This document shows positions 1 through 8,303 of a stretch of DNA of 64,000 bases, piece by piece (within the stretch, counting starts at the first letter, position 1; each line of letters begins with the position of its first letter). The DNA is from CAUZIZ01 sp965219005 (GTDB lineage: Bacteria > Acidobacteriota > UBA6911 > RPQK01 > JAJDTT01). The position numbers were made by a program, and so were the translations under genes. Location: NCBI GenBank assembly GCA_965219005.1, contig CBDCMS010000002.1, positions 186,001 through 250,000 of the forward strand, given 5' to 3'. The notes beneath the pieces are model-generated. The model saw only the letters and a list, made by a program, of their open reading frames with translations, was not told the DNA's origin and did not search any database.

Positions 1-96
1 TTGGCAGCGTTTGATCTGTTAGGGTGTAGCCCTGTGCTGTCCGGCTCATACCCTTCGCCCAGGATACGGCCAGACAATCTTGTGGAGGAACAAACA

Positions 97-1623
97 TTGG
101 CTAGCTGGATATTACGTCTGGGTCTGATGACCTTCCTGGTGATAGTCTGGGCTCTGCTGCAGCAGCCGGAAGCCACCGCCTCTTTGCCCACCGAAACACT
201 CGATCCAGATGAAAGGTTCGTCCTGGAATCGAGCGAACGCGTAGGCAAACTCTCATTCGAGGTGTTGGAGGAGAAAACTGGAATTCACCTTCCGTCTCGA
301 CTGTTTTTCGCCTACGCCGACGGCAAGGAAGAAATGCCCACGGTTGGGCGCTTCGCGAATATCCTGGTGACCGCATCGGGTCAAGAGATCAAGACGATCC
401 CAGTGGGCGACTACGATGTCTACGTCACTCGGGGGACCGAGTACAGCCTCGACCAGCACCGGATTCGAATCTCTGAGGGAGAAACGACTTATCTGAACTC
501 GACCCTTTCCCGAGCCATCGACACCACGGGGTTCATCTCCGCGGACTTTCATCTCCATCTCCAATTCGCCATGAGAGACGGCGCCATGGCGGCGGCGGCC
601 GAAGGGCTGGACTTGTTGACGGCCACCGATCACAACGTTCTCAAGGATTACTCCTCCTACATAGCGGAGCTGAACCTGGGTCGCTTCATGACCTCAGTCG
701 TCGGGAACGAGGTGGATACTGAGTTTGGGCACTTCAACAGCTTTCCGATGACCCTGAACCCTTGGGAAGACAAGACCTTTCGCCGATCGATCCACACTCC
801 GGGCGAGATGCTTCGTCTGCTGCGACAGAACCCGGGTGACGAGATCGTTCAGATCAATCATCCTCGTCTGGGCTCCCCCGAAGGCGGCTACTTCAATGGA
901 AGGCTCGATGCCGGTTCGTTGGAGATCAAATACCCATTCTTCGAAACGTCCTTCGATCAGCTGGAGGTTTTCAATGCGATCACCGAAGGGGCGTTTAGCA
1001 AAGCGGGCTATTTTGGCAGAACCCCCGAAGTGGATATAAACCTGAGAGATTGGTTCAGTCTGTTGAACCGTGGAATCTTCATGACAGGGGTCGCCAATAC
1101 GGATGCTCATGAGTATCCCAAGGAACTGCCAGGGTATCCCCGCAACTATGTCCTGTCGCAGACGGACCGACCCTGGGAAATCGATCCGTACCGCGTTGTA
1201 GACGCCCTCAAAGAGGGTGCCTCGACGGCCTCGTTTGGCCCTTTCATCCTGCTGTCGGCGAATGACGGTGCTCCTGTCGGATCGACCATCAAGGCCAACG
1301 ACCGTTCTGTAATCCTGCATGCAAGGGTAGAGGCAGCTCCCTGGATTCCGGTGGACAAAGTGGAGGTTATCGCCAATGGCAGGGTGCTGACCTCCTACCC
1401 CACCAAGGATGCCTCCGAAGCGATTCGCTTTGACCAGGACATCGTGGTCAACCCAGGACGGGACAGTTGGTATCTGCTCATTGCCACCTCCGAGCGTCCC
1501 TGGGCGCCCCCCTTCTCCAACTTCAGATCCTTCTCCTTCACCAACCCGATCTTCGTGGACACCGACGGCAACGGGTACTTCGATCCTCCCCACTTGAAAG
1601 CGCTTCCCGGCCAATCGAATTAG
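97..1623 (+). CDS. Secreted PHP-type (CehA/McbA-like) metallohydrolase
   Basis: This is a predicted exported metal-dependent hydrolase of the PHP superfamily, substrate unknown. The frame is open to the window edge, but TTG at 97 is the best start. It has GGAGGA at 84-89 seven bases upstream, and it begins a signal-peptide-like segment (MASWILRLGLMTFLVIVWAL, cleavage near residues 25-30). PHP-type metal ligands are visible: an HLH motif near residue 152, ATDHN about 25 residues later, GNEVD, INHPR and NTDAH further on. A 508-residue length with an N-terminal beta-rich region before the PHP core suits CehA/McbA-like proteins. It runs ahead of thiC but is separated from it by a riboswitch leader, so it is not clearly co-regulated. 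The fold is fairly sure; the substrate cannot be called. Confidence 0.75.
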   Translation: MASWILRLGLMTFLVIVWALLQQPEATASLPTETLDPDERFVLESSERVGKLSFEVLEEKTGIHLPSRLFFAYADGKEEMPTVGRFANILVTASGQEIKTIPVGDYDVYVTRGTEYSLDQHRIRISEGETTYLNSTLSRAIDTTGFISADFHLHLQFAMRDGAMAAAAEGLDLLTATDHNVLKDYSSYIAELNLGRFMTSVVGNEVDTEFGHFNSFPMTLNPWEDKTFRRSIHTPGEMLRLLRQNPGDEIVQINHPRLGSPEGGYFNGRLDAGSLEIKYPFFETSFDQLEVFNAITEGAFSKAGYFGRTPEVDINLRDWFSLLNRGIFMTGVANTDAHEYPKELPGYPRNYVLSQTDRPWEIDPYRVVDALKEGASTASFGPFILLSANDGAPVGSTIKANDRSVILHARVEAAPWIPVDKVEVIANGRVLTSYPTKDASEAIRFDQDIVVNPGRDSWYLLIATSERPWAPPFSNFRSFSFTNPIFVDTDGNGYFDPPHLKALPGQSN

Positions 1624-1804
1624 GCTGAAACTTCAACGACAGATCGCAGGTCGAGGCTCCCAACAAATAGGAAAGCCATAGAAGCCTGAAGCGCGAGCGA
1701 GGGGTTGGGACCTGGAAATTTCTTTTCTGGAAAAGGGCTAGCGCAGCCGTTGGCATACGGCAGAGTTGAAAGTAGTCCGCCCCTGCAGGTAACATGGCAC
1801 GCCT

Positions 1805-1912
1805 GAAACAGGCCGCTGGGGGAGCTGGCTCGGCTGAGAGGATGGATCGAATCGGATTCATCGACCCCTTGAACTTGTACGGTTAACGCCGGCGTAGGAA
1901 GCGCAGCCTTCA
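1805..1912 (+). promoter_or_regulatory. TPP riboswitch aptamer (THI element)
   Basis: The thiC leader contains the recognisable conserved blocks of a thiamine pyrophosphate aptamer. GGGGGAGC and GGCTGAGAG lie at about 1818-1840. A variable arm follows (GGATGGATCGA to TCGACCCC). Then comes CCCTTGAAC at 1867-1874 and the 3' block GGTTAACGCCGGCGTAGGAAGC at 1881-1902. These correspond to the P2/J3-2 CUGAGA block and the pyrophosphate-sensing P4/P5 arm of the family. The spacing to the next gene, thiC, is typical. Exact P1 ends are approximate. Confidence 0.9.
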
Positions 1913-1950
1913 AAAAGCAGTCTTCGCTACCCTTCCCGGCCAGACCATGA

Positions 1951-1994
1951 GCTCCTTCTACTGAAGGGGAGAGCCTGAGAAACCATCAAGGAGC
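1951..1994 (+). promoter_or_regulatory. Expression platform: SD-sequestering switch before thiC
   Basis: GCTCCTT at 1951-1957 is the exact reverse complement of the thiC Shine-Dalgarno AAGGAGC at 1988-1994, giving a 7-bp anti-SD helix. The same anti-SD bases can instead form a local 7-bp hairpin with GAAGGGG at 1963-1969 (tetraloop TACT, one G-U pair), leaving the SD free. CCCTTC at 1930-1935 could also pair with GAAGGG at 1963-1968 and so release the anti-SD. These mutually exclusive pairings are what a translational riboswitch platform needs. The link to TPP binding is inferred. Confidence 0.7.
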
Positions 1995-1999
1995 GGGCA

Positions 2000-3874
2000 A
2001 TGAGTACAACGGATCAAAAGAATAAAGACGCGGCATCGATTTCGATGGAACCCTACCCTGGATCTGGAAAAGCCCACATCCAAGGCAGCCATCCGGATGT
2101 GCGCGTCCCGATGCGAGAGATCTTCCTGAAGTCCAACTCCCAGAATGGCAACGGAAACAGTGGCTCATCGAGCTTTTTCGCGTACGATACCTCCGGACCC
2201 TACACCGACCCGGACACCTCGGTCGACATCCGTAAAGGGCTTTCTCCGAAGTGCCTCCCTTGGATCCTTGAACGAGGAGACGTCGAGCCCCTTTCCCAAT
2301 CCAGTTCGGAGTACAGCAAGGATCGAGAAGCGGATCCCGACTTGGAGGGAATCCGATTCTCTCCCCTTCGCAATCCTTTGCGCGCCAAGCCCGGCGCCAA
2401 CGTCAGCCAGATGCATTATGCCCGTAAGGGGATCGTGACCCCGGAAATGGAGTACGTTGCGATCCGGGAAAACCTGCAGCGCGAGCAGCAGTCTGGGCCG
2501 GGAAGCAACCAACGCTTGTTCCACCAACATCCCGGAACGGCCTGGGGGGCTGAGATCCCGGACTCGATTACACCCGAGTTCGTTCGCGACGAGGTAGCCA
2601 GAGGCCGCGCGATCATCCCTTCGAACATCAATCATCCAGAAATTGAACCGATGGCTATCGGGCGTAACTTCCTGGTCAAGATCAACGCCAATATCGGAAA
2701 CTCTGCCGTCACCTCCTCAATCGAAGAAGAGGTAGAAAAGATGGTCTGGGCAACCCACTGGGGCTCCGACACGGTGATGGACCTTTCGACGGGTGCCAAC
2801 ATCCATGAGACACGGGAATGGATCATCCGCAACTCGCCTGTCCCGATCGGCACGGTACCCATCTATCAAGCTCTGGAAAAGGTCGAGGGGCAGCCGGAGG
2901 ACTTGACCTGGGAAATGTATCGGGACACCTTGATCGAACAGGCGGAACAGGGCGTTGACTACTTCACGATCCACGCCGGAGTTTTGTTACGCTACATCCC
3001 GTTGACCGCCAATCGGGTGACCGGAATCGTCTCCCGGGGAGGCGCCATTCTCGCAAAGTGGTGTCTGGCACACCATGAGGAAAACTTCCTCTATACGCAC
3101 TTCGACGAGATCTGCGAGATCATGAAGGCCTACAACGTCTCCTTCAGTCTGGGCGACGGTTTGCGGCCGGGATCGATCGCGGATGCCAACGACGACGCGC
3201 AGTTCGGAGAGCTGAAAACGCTGGGAGAGCTGACCCGCGTGGCCTGGACTCATGATGTCCAGGTGATGATCGAGGGACCCGGACACGTTCCCATGCAGCT
3301 CATCAAGATCAACATGGAAAAGGAACTGCAAGAGTGCTTCGAAGCCCCATTCTATACGCTGGGACCACTGACGACCGACATTGCACCGGGCTACGATCAC
3401 ATCACTTCGGCCATCGGGGCTGCGATGATCGGTTGGTATGGCTGTGCGATGTTGTGTTACGTCACACCCAAGGAGCATCTGGGTCTTCCTGATCGGGACG
3501 ATGTCAAGGAGGGGGTCATGGCCTACAAGATCGCCGCTCATGCCGCCGATCTAGCCAAAGGTCATCCAGGGGCACAGGCCCGGGACAACGCTATTTCGCA
3601 AGCCCGGTTCGAGTTTCGCTGGGAAGATCAGTTCAACCTGGCTCTCGACCCTGTAACCGCGAAGTCCTTCCACGACGAAACCCTGCCGGCCGATGGGGCC
3701 AAGGTCGCCCACTTTTGTTCCATGTGCGGACCTCGGTTTTGTTCCATGCAGATTACGCAGGAGCTACGAGACTACGCAGTCCGTCAGGGGCTGGATGAGG
3801 GCAGCGCGATCGAGGCCGGAATGCAGGAGAAGGCCGACGAGTTCAAGCGTACCGGTGCCAGTATCTATAGCTAA
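2000..3874 (+). CDS. thiC: Phosphomethylpyrimidine synthase ThiC
   Basis: ThiC is the radical SAM enzyme that rearranges 5-aminoimidazole ribotide to HMP phosphate in thiamine biosynthesis. At 624 residues it is the usual length. It has the atypical C-terminal cluster motif CX2CX4C (C573, C576, C581, in CSMCGPRFCSM), the MHYARKGIVTPEMEY segment, and the conserved TDIAPGYDHITSAIGAA region. ATG at 2000 follows AAGGAG at 1988-1993. It sits behind a TPP riboswitch, which fits feedback control by the end product. The partner gene thiE is about 47 kb away in this window rather than in the same operon. Confidence 0.97.
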   Translation: MSTTDQKNKDAASISMEPYPGSGKAHIQGSHPDVRVPMREIFLKSNSQNGNGNSGSSSFFAYDTSGPYTDPDTSVDIRKGLSPKCLPWILERGDVEPLSQSSSEYSKDREADPDLEGIRFSPLRNPLRAKPGANVSQMHYARKGIVTPEMEYVAIRENLQREQQSGPGSNQRLFHQHPGTAWGAEIPDSITPEFVRDEVARGRAIIPSNINHPEIEPMAIGRNFLVKINANIGNSAVTSSIEEEVEKMVWATHWGSDTVMDLSTGANIHETREWIIRNSPVPIGTVPIYQALEKVEGQPEDLTWEMYRDTLIEQAEQGVDYFTIHAGVLLRYIPLTANRVTGIVSRGGAILAKWCLAHHEENFLYTHFDEICEIMKAYNVSFSLGDGLRPGSIADANDDAQFGELKTLGELTRVAWTHDVQVMIEGPGHVPMQLIKINMEKELQECFEAPFYTLGPLTTDIAPGYDHITSAIGAAMIGWYGCAMLCYVTPKEHLGLPDRDDVKEGVMAYKIAAHAADLAKGHPGAQARDNAISQARFEFRWEDQFNLALDPVTAKSFHDETLPADGAKVAHFCSMCGPRFCSMQITQELRDYAVRQGLDEGSAIEAGMQEKADEFKRTGASIYS

Positions 3875-3879
3875 CGGTC

Positions 3880-5526
3880 GTGGGAAAGGGAACTCTTCAG
3901 CTCGCAAGCGCCGGCCTCGGTATGCTGGCCACGCTCTCTTGCCTCATCGCCGGTCTTACTGTTGATTCTCAGCCACCGACGGTTGAGGGCATCACCGCCT
4001 CGGATCTCAAGTCCGATGTCTATTTCCTGGCTTCGGATGAGATGGGCGGTCGCGCGACATCCACCGTTCCCAACCAAATCGCTTCCCGTTATCTGGCCCA
4101 TCGATTCGAGCGTCTAAGTCTGGAGCCGGCGGGCCAGGACGGGTCCTACTTTCAGTACTTCGACCTGGTTCAATCGGACCTTTCGGAGCCCAATCGCTTC
4201 GAAATTCTCAAGCAGGGCTCTTCCGACCCGACTATTGGTCAGCTCCAGGACGACTTCTACCCCTCGCCTCTCTCGGCTAGCGGCAAGGTATTCGCCCCGG
4301 TTGTCTTCGCGGGCTATGGGATTTCGGCGCCGCAGCTTGAGTACGATGACTACGCTGGAATAGATGTTCGTCACAAGATCGTCCTGATCCTGGAACACGA
4401 ACCGGGCGAGCTGGACCCAAACAGCCCCTTCGACGGGTTGGTTAGCTCGGACTACAGCCGTGCCCGATACAAACTGCTCAACGCTCAGCAGCACGGGGCG
4501 GCGGGCGTGATCCTGGTGCAGGATATCGAAAACCACGACGAAGGCGGAAAGTTTTCGCGAAGAATGCGATCCGCCTGGCCGAAGGATAAATCTAAGGCGC
4601 CTCAGTACCTGAAGGTGTGGACGGACAGTATAGAGATACCCGCCGTGCACATCTCCCAGAAGATGGCAAAGCAGTTCTTCGAAAAAACCCCCATCAGTTT
4701 AGGCGCACTTCAGAAGCAAATCGACCAGGAATATCGATCCAAGAGCTTTCGACTACCCAAGATCCAGGCCTACTTCGAAACCAGGCTGACCCAAAGAGAA
4801 GAGCAAACGAGAAACGTCCTGGCCTCGCTACCAGGATCGGATTCGGAGCTTGGCAAGCAACTGGTCATCGTCGGTGCCCACCTGGATCATATCGGCGAGA
4901 AAGAGGACACCATCTACAATGGAGCCGACGACGACGCCAGCGGAATCGCAGGCCTCCTCGAGATTGCGGAAGCGTTTTCCGCCAGCCCCGAAAGACCGAA
5001 GCGATCGATTCTCTTCGCGGCTTGGAACGCCGAAGAAAGGGGCCTTCTCGGGTCCTACTACTACGTTGGCCATCCTTCTTTTCCCCTGGACCAGACCAAG
5101 CTGATGCTTCAGATGGACATGATAGGTCGAAACGAGGAAATCCCCGATTCGGATAACCCGCGCTTCCGGGGTTTGGAGGAGCAAAGTGCCGAGGAAAACA
5201 GAAACTCGCTGAACGTATTGGGGTACAGTCGCAGCAGGGATGTGCGCAGGTTGGTCGAGGACAGCAATCGCTGGATCGGCCTTTCTTTAAGGTTCCGCTA
5301 TGACAACCACTCACTCGATCTGCTGCGGCGCAGCGATCACTGGCCTTTTCTGAACCGCGGAGTCCCTGCGGCTTTCTTCCACACGGGGCTACACCCCGAC
5401 TATCACCGATCAACAGATACGGCCGACAAGATCAATTACGGGAAAATGGAAAAGATTGTTCGCCTGGTATTTATGAGCGCCTGGACCGCAGCAAACGCAG
5501 CCCAACCTCTACGAACACTTCACTGA
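3880..5526 (+). CDS. Secreted M28-family zinc aminopeptidase with PA domain
   Basis: This is a predicted exported peptidase releasing N-terminal residues. It begins with GTG five bases after thiC, and the first ~30 residues form a signal-like hydrophobic stretch (MLATLSCLIAGL). A protease-associated (PA) insert is likely around residues 125-270. The M28 dinuclear zinc motifs are all visible: GAHLDH (His near 334), NGADDDASG (Asp near 350), NAEERG, QMDMIGRN, and the late HPDYHRSTDT. The tight spacing suggests read-through from thiC, though no metabolic link is obvious. Close relatives vary in specificity, so only the class is called. Confidence 0.85.
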   Translation: MGKGTLQLASAGLGMLATLSCLIAGLTVDSQPPTVEGITASDLKSDVYFLASDEMGGRATSTVPNQIASRYLAHRFERLSLEPAGQDGSYFQYFDLVQSDLSEPNRFEILKQGSSDPTIGQLQDDFYPSPLSASGKVFAPVVFAGYGISAPQLEYDDYAGIDVRHKIVLILEHEPGELDPNSPFDGLVSSDYSRARYKLLNAQQHGAAGVILVQDIENHDEGGKFSRRMRSAWPKDKSKAPQYLKVWTDSIEIPAVHISQKMAKQFFEKTPISLGALQKQIDQEYRSKSFRLPKIQAYFETRLTQREEQTRNVLASLPGSDSELGKQLVIVGAHLDHIGEKEDTIYNGADDDASGIAGLLEIAEAFSASPERPKRSILFAAWNAEERGLLGSYYYVGHPSFPLDQTKLMLQMDMIGRNEEIPDSDNPRFRGLEEQSAEENRNSLNVLGYSRSRDVRRLVEDSNRWIGLSLRFRYDNHSLDLLRRSDHWPFLNRGVPAAFFHTGLHPDYHRSTDTADKINYGKMEKIVRLVFMSAWTAANAAQPLRTLH

Positions 5527-5547
5527 AGCCTCGTCGCGCGTCAAATT

Positions 5548-6066
5548 CTATGAAACCAACGCCCGAACCGCCTCCAGAGCCGCATCATAGTTGGGATGGT
5601 CTGCTACTTCCCCCACATACTCGACGTGTCGAAGCGTGCCTTCGGCGTCAACTACGAAGAGAGCTCGGGAGCTTAGCCGCAATTCCTTGATCAGGGTTCC
5701 ATAGCTGGATCCAAACGAGGCATCCCGATGATCTGAGAGCATCGTCAGATTCTCGATTCCGGCCGCCGCACACCATCGACTCTGGGCAAAAGGCAGGTCC
5801 ATGCTGATGGTGTAGATTTTTACGCCCGGAAGACTCGTGGCTTCTTGATTGAAACGTCGAGTCTGGGCATCACAGACCGGGGTATCCAAGGAAGGAACCG
5901 CACTAAAGACTCTGACTGAACCCGCAGTATCTGCAAGAGTTACAGGCTGCAGATCGGTTCCTACTGCCACGAAGTCTTGAGCCGTGTCCCCCACATTTAG
6001 TTCAGGTCCCACCAACGTGAACGGAGTGCCTTTTAGAGTAACTGCATCGGATCGTTCAACTGTCAT
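5548..6066 (-). CDS. tpx: Thiol peroxidase Tpx (atypical 2-Cys peroxiredoxin)
   Basis: Tpx reduces hydrogen and alkyl peroxides using thioredoxin. The frame opens at 6120, but ATG at 6066 has a textbook AAGGAGG five bases upstream and yields 172 residues, the family length. The peroxidatic cysteine is C65 in PSLDTPVCDAQTR and the resolving cysteine is C99 in QSRWCAAAG, matching the 61/95 spacing of E. coli Tpx. It is convergent with the M28 peptidase and stands alone. Confidence 0.95.
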   Translation of the reverse strand: MTVERSDAVTLKGTPFTLVGPELNVGDTAQDFVAVGTDLQPVTLADTAGSVRVFSAVPSLDTPVCDAQTRRFNQEATSLPGVKIYTISMDLPFAQSRWCAAAGIENLTMLSDHRDASFGSSYGTLIKELRLSSRALFVVDAEGTLRHVEYVGEVADHPNYDAALEAVRALVS

Positions 6067-6338
6067 ATTCGCCTCCTTATTCAGGGGCGTATTGTATCCT
6101 ATTTCAGAGAAGCTATCCATGGGATGAAGGACGGCTGTCCGGCAAGAATAGTGACGCTAGGAAAACCAGGTGAAAATGGCCAGTTTCGATTCCCGGCGGG
6201 CTAACGGAGTTTGCGCACCTGCCGAACACCATTTGTCGGGCGGAGAGGGTTGGAAACGAAACTTTTCCGTAGTTACTGCATCACAATGGTATACCCAAAG
6301 TTGTATAGAGATTTTGACTTGAGAAGTGAAGATTTGAA

Positions 6339-6677
6339 ATGAAAAGCTCAGTAATCGAAAGCGAAGGCCTTTATCCCCAGACCAAGAAGCCAGATCCCTC
6401 TCTGAGGAATCTAGCCTTGGGTATTCTACTGCAGGCCTTTCGAGATATCGTCGCACCCAAGAAGTCTTCCAACAAGGAATGGGAAATCTGGCGCAACGAT
6501 GCCTTGGAATGGTTCTTCACGGACGACATTCATCCAGGGAGCTTCCGTTGGGTGTGCGAGGTGCTCGCTCTGAACCCCAAGGAGCTCCGTGAGTGGCTGC
6601 ACCTCTACAAGCGGAGTGATCAGGGGGTGCGTAAAGAGATGGCACGTAAGCTGACGCGCTTCCAGATCCGTCACTAA
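6339..6677 (+). CDS. Small conserved hypothetical protein, 112 aa
   Basis: This is a short soluble protein without signal peptide or membrane segment. The central part carries a motif-like stretch (WRNDALEWFFTDD, then GSFRWVCEVLALNP, then LREWLHLY). I associate it with small proteins of unknown function in Deltaproteobacteria and Acidobacteria that have a tryptophan/acidic patch followed by a helical segment. The C-terminus is basic (KEMARKLTRFQIRH), which would allow nucleic-acid binding, but this is only suggestive. It is divergent from tpx and has no close co-directional partner. Function unknown. Confidence 0.6.
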   Translation: MKSSVIESEGLYPQTKKPDPSLRNLALGILLQAFRDIVAPKKSSNKEWEIWRNDALEWFFTDDIHPGSFRWVCEVLALNPKELREWLHLYKRSDQGVRKEMARKLTRFQIRH

Positions 6678-6769
6678 AGAGTCCCTCCCCTCGGCCCTGG
6701 TTTTGATTTCCGGCCTCACTACACTGGGACACTTGTGTCCGGTCAGGCTACGCAGATGGTCCAGTGACT

Positions 6770-6956
6770 TTAGGGTTCGGTCAAGAATAACTTCGCAGAG
6801 TTAGGGCTCAGATTTACGCCAGATTTGGTCGCGAACGATTGAGCGAAACCGCAGGCGTAGGCAGGCCTACGTTGAGGATTTCGCGATTGAGGAGCGGCCA
6901 AAGATGGTGTGAAGATGAGATGCCAGAATGTGAAGTTATTCTTGACTGAGCCCTTA
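6770..6956. repeat. MITE-like palindromic element (~187 bp), copy 1
   Basis: The outer arms are inverted repeats of about 25 bp with few mismatches. GGTCAAGAATAACTTC on the left (from 6779) pairs with GAAGTTATTCTTGACT on the right (6932-6947), and the pairing continues into GGGTTC/GAGCCC. Inner segments are also complementary (CCAGATTTGGTCGC against GCGGCCAAAGATGG), so the whole unit is one long imperfect hairpin. The centre (CCGCAGGCGTAGGCAGGCCTACGTTGAGG) resembles the centre of the element at 8097-8287. It fills most of the 6678-7181 gap, which otherwise shows only a perfect 14-nt palindrome at 6727-6740. Confidence 0.7.
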
Positions 6957-7181
6957 GTAAGATCCTTGGGGTGCTTCTGTCAGCTTGCCACTGTGTCGGC
7001 CTGCGGGGCATACTCTGGGGGTGGGTGGCCCTCGCCTGTGGTGACACCAGTATTCTGGGCAGTTGTCCCGCAAGGAAGTTACCTGTCTGCGCCAAGGGCC
7101 TCGCGCAAGAGCACGAGACAGTCGCCATTCTTGTAGCCACTGAAATGGCTCGCAAGCGACTAGCTCGTCACCAATTGCCAT

Positions 7182-8090
7182 TTGAAGGATATGTTCTTCA
7201 AGCTGTTCCTCGCTGCACTCTTCGGAGTCTACATCGGAGTTGTCATCCTGCTTCTGGTTCGCCGCTTCTTTCCCAAATGGAACAGAGGGGGAACACCCAG
7301 GCCAACCATCGAAGCCGAAACGGCAAGCGGGGGGGTGTTCATCGAGCTGGTACAGGTCGACAAATCTTTCCAAGAGCAGCCCGTGCTCAAGCAAACGAAC
7401 TTGAAGATCTTTCAAGGCGAAACCTTGGGCGTGTTGGGGAAGAGCGGAAGTGGAAAGAGCGTCCTTCTCAAACTCATCGCAGGCCTTCTGAATCCCGACC
7501 AGGGAAAGATCCTGTTCAAGGGCGATGACATCACAATGATGGAAGAGCGCCAATTGCTTGAAGTACGAAAACGGGTGTCCTATGTGTTTCAAAGCGGGGC
7601 CTTCTTCGACTCTCTGGATGTGAGAGAAAACGTCGCCTATCCGCTGCGTGAACAAGGAATCTTCGACGAGGAAGAGATCGATCGGCGAGTGGACGGGCTG
7701 CTTTCAGACGTCGAGATGGAAGGCATGGGAGATCTACTCTTCGACGAGCTCAGCGCAGGTTCCAAGAAGCAGGTAGCGATCGCCCGAGCTATCGCCAATG
7801 CCCCAGAGGCAATCCTCTATGACGAGCCCACTACCGGGGTCGATCCCATCATTGGAAAATCGCTCAATCGACTAATTCGCAAGTTGAACCAGCAGAACAA
7901 TCTAACCTCGGTCGTCGTGACCCATGACTTGAGGTGTATCGAGATGGTGGCGGACCGGATCATCCTGATCAAGGATGGATTGATCCATTTTGAGGGAGGG
8001 CTGGACGAGTTCCACGCATCCCAAGCCCCTTATGTGCGAGCTTTTATCGCGGGAAGCCACTACGAAGAGGAATCCCTGGCAACTGCCTGA
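7182..8090 (+). CDS. MlaF/Ttg2A-like ABC ATPase with N-terminal membrane helix
   Basis: This is the ATP-binding subunit of an ABC transporter, most like the phospholipid-trafficking MlaF group. It has Walker A GKSGSGKS (residues 86-93), Q-loop FQSGAFFD, Walker B AILYDEPTTGVDP and H-loop VVTHD. The signature reads LSAGSKKQ rather than LSGGxxKR. Unusually, the first 30 residues form a hydrophobic membrane anchor (FLAALFGVYIGVVILLLVRRFF) followed by a linker. TTG at 7182 or ATG at 7191 could start it; GAAGGA at 7184-7189 is too close to the ATG. No MlaE permease or MlaD gene is adjacent, so its partners are elsewhere. Confidence 0.8.
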   Translation: MKDMFFKLFLAALFGVYIGVVILLLVRRFFPKWNRGGTPRPTIEAETASGGVFIELVQVDKSFQEQPVLKQTNLKIFQGETLGVLGKSGSGKSVLLKLIAGLLNPDQGKILFKGDDITMMEERQLLEVRKRVSYVFQSGAFFDSLDVRENVAYPLREQGIFDEEEIDRRVDGLLSDVEMEGMGDLLFDELSAGSKKQVAIARAIANAPEAILYDEPTTGVDPIIGKSLNRLIRKLNQQNNLTSVVVTHDLRCIEMVADRIILIKDGLIHFEGGLDEFHASQAPYVRAFIAGSHYEEESLATA

Positions 8091-8096
8091 CCCGCT

Positions 8097-8287
8097 AGCC
8101 CGGATTATTCATAGGTTTTCGTAACGAGGCGGTGAAGGGCGCCGTCCTGGCAAGGCTTGCGACCGAGACCTCCGCAGTCGTACTCGTGCAACACGTCGAG
8201 GAGGCCGACCGAGCGAAACGCAGCCAGGACGGGCGGCGTACGGATGATTGCGCCGCCGCAGTAGAAAACTTATGAATAGTCCGGGCT
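8097..8287. repeat. MITE-like palindromic element (~191 bp), copy 2
   Basis: The terminal inverted repeats are 24 bp with two mismatches: AGCCCGGATTATTCATAGG... at 8097-8120 against ...CTTATGAATAGTCCGGGCT at 8264-8287. Inside, CCGTCCTGGC pairs with GCCAGGACGG, and the core contains CGCAGTCGTACTCGTGCAACACGTCGAGGAGG, similar to the centre of the 6770-6956 element. It begins six bases after the ABC gene stop and lies just beyond the end of the convergent his operon. It could act as a bidirectional terminator as well as being a non-autonomous transposable unit. Confidence 0.75.
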
Positions 8288-8303
8288 GGGGTCTGGCAGC
8301 AAA

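Noticed and set aside
694..1614. A 306-residue minus-strand frame inside the PHP hydrolase gene
   Set aside because: No recognisable domain, and it is antisense to a gene with clear catalytic motifs and an SD.
6727..6740. GGACACTTGTGTCC perfect palindrome as a terminator
   Set aside because: No U-rich tract follows and the loop is too small; could be an operator, but nothing supports one.
6971..7528. A 185-residue frame overlapping the ABC ATPase start
   Set aside because: Composition is not protein-like and it overlaps the well-supported ATPase in another frame.
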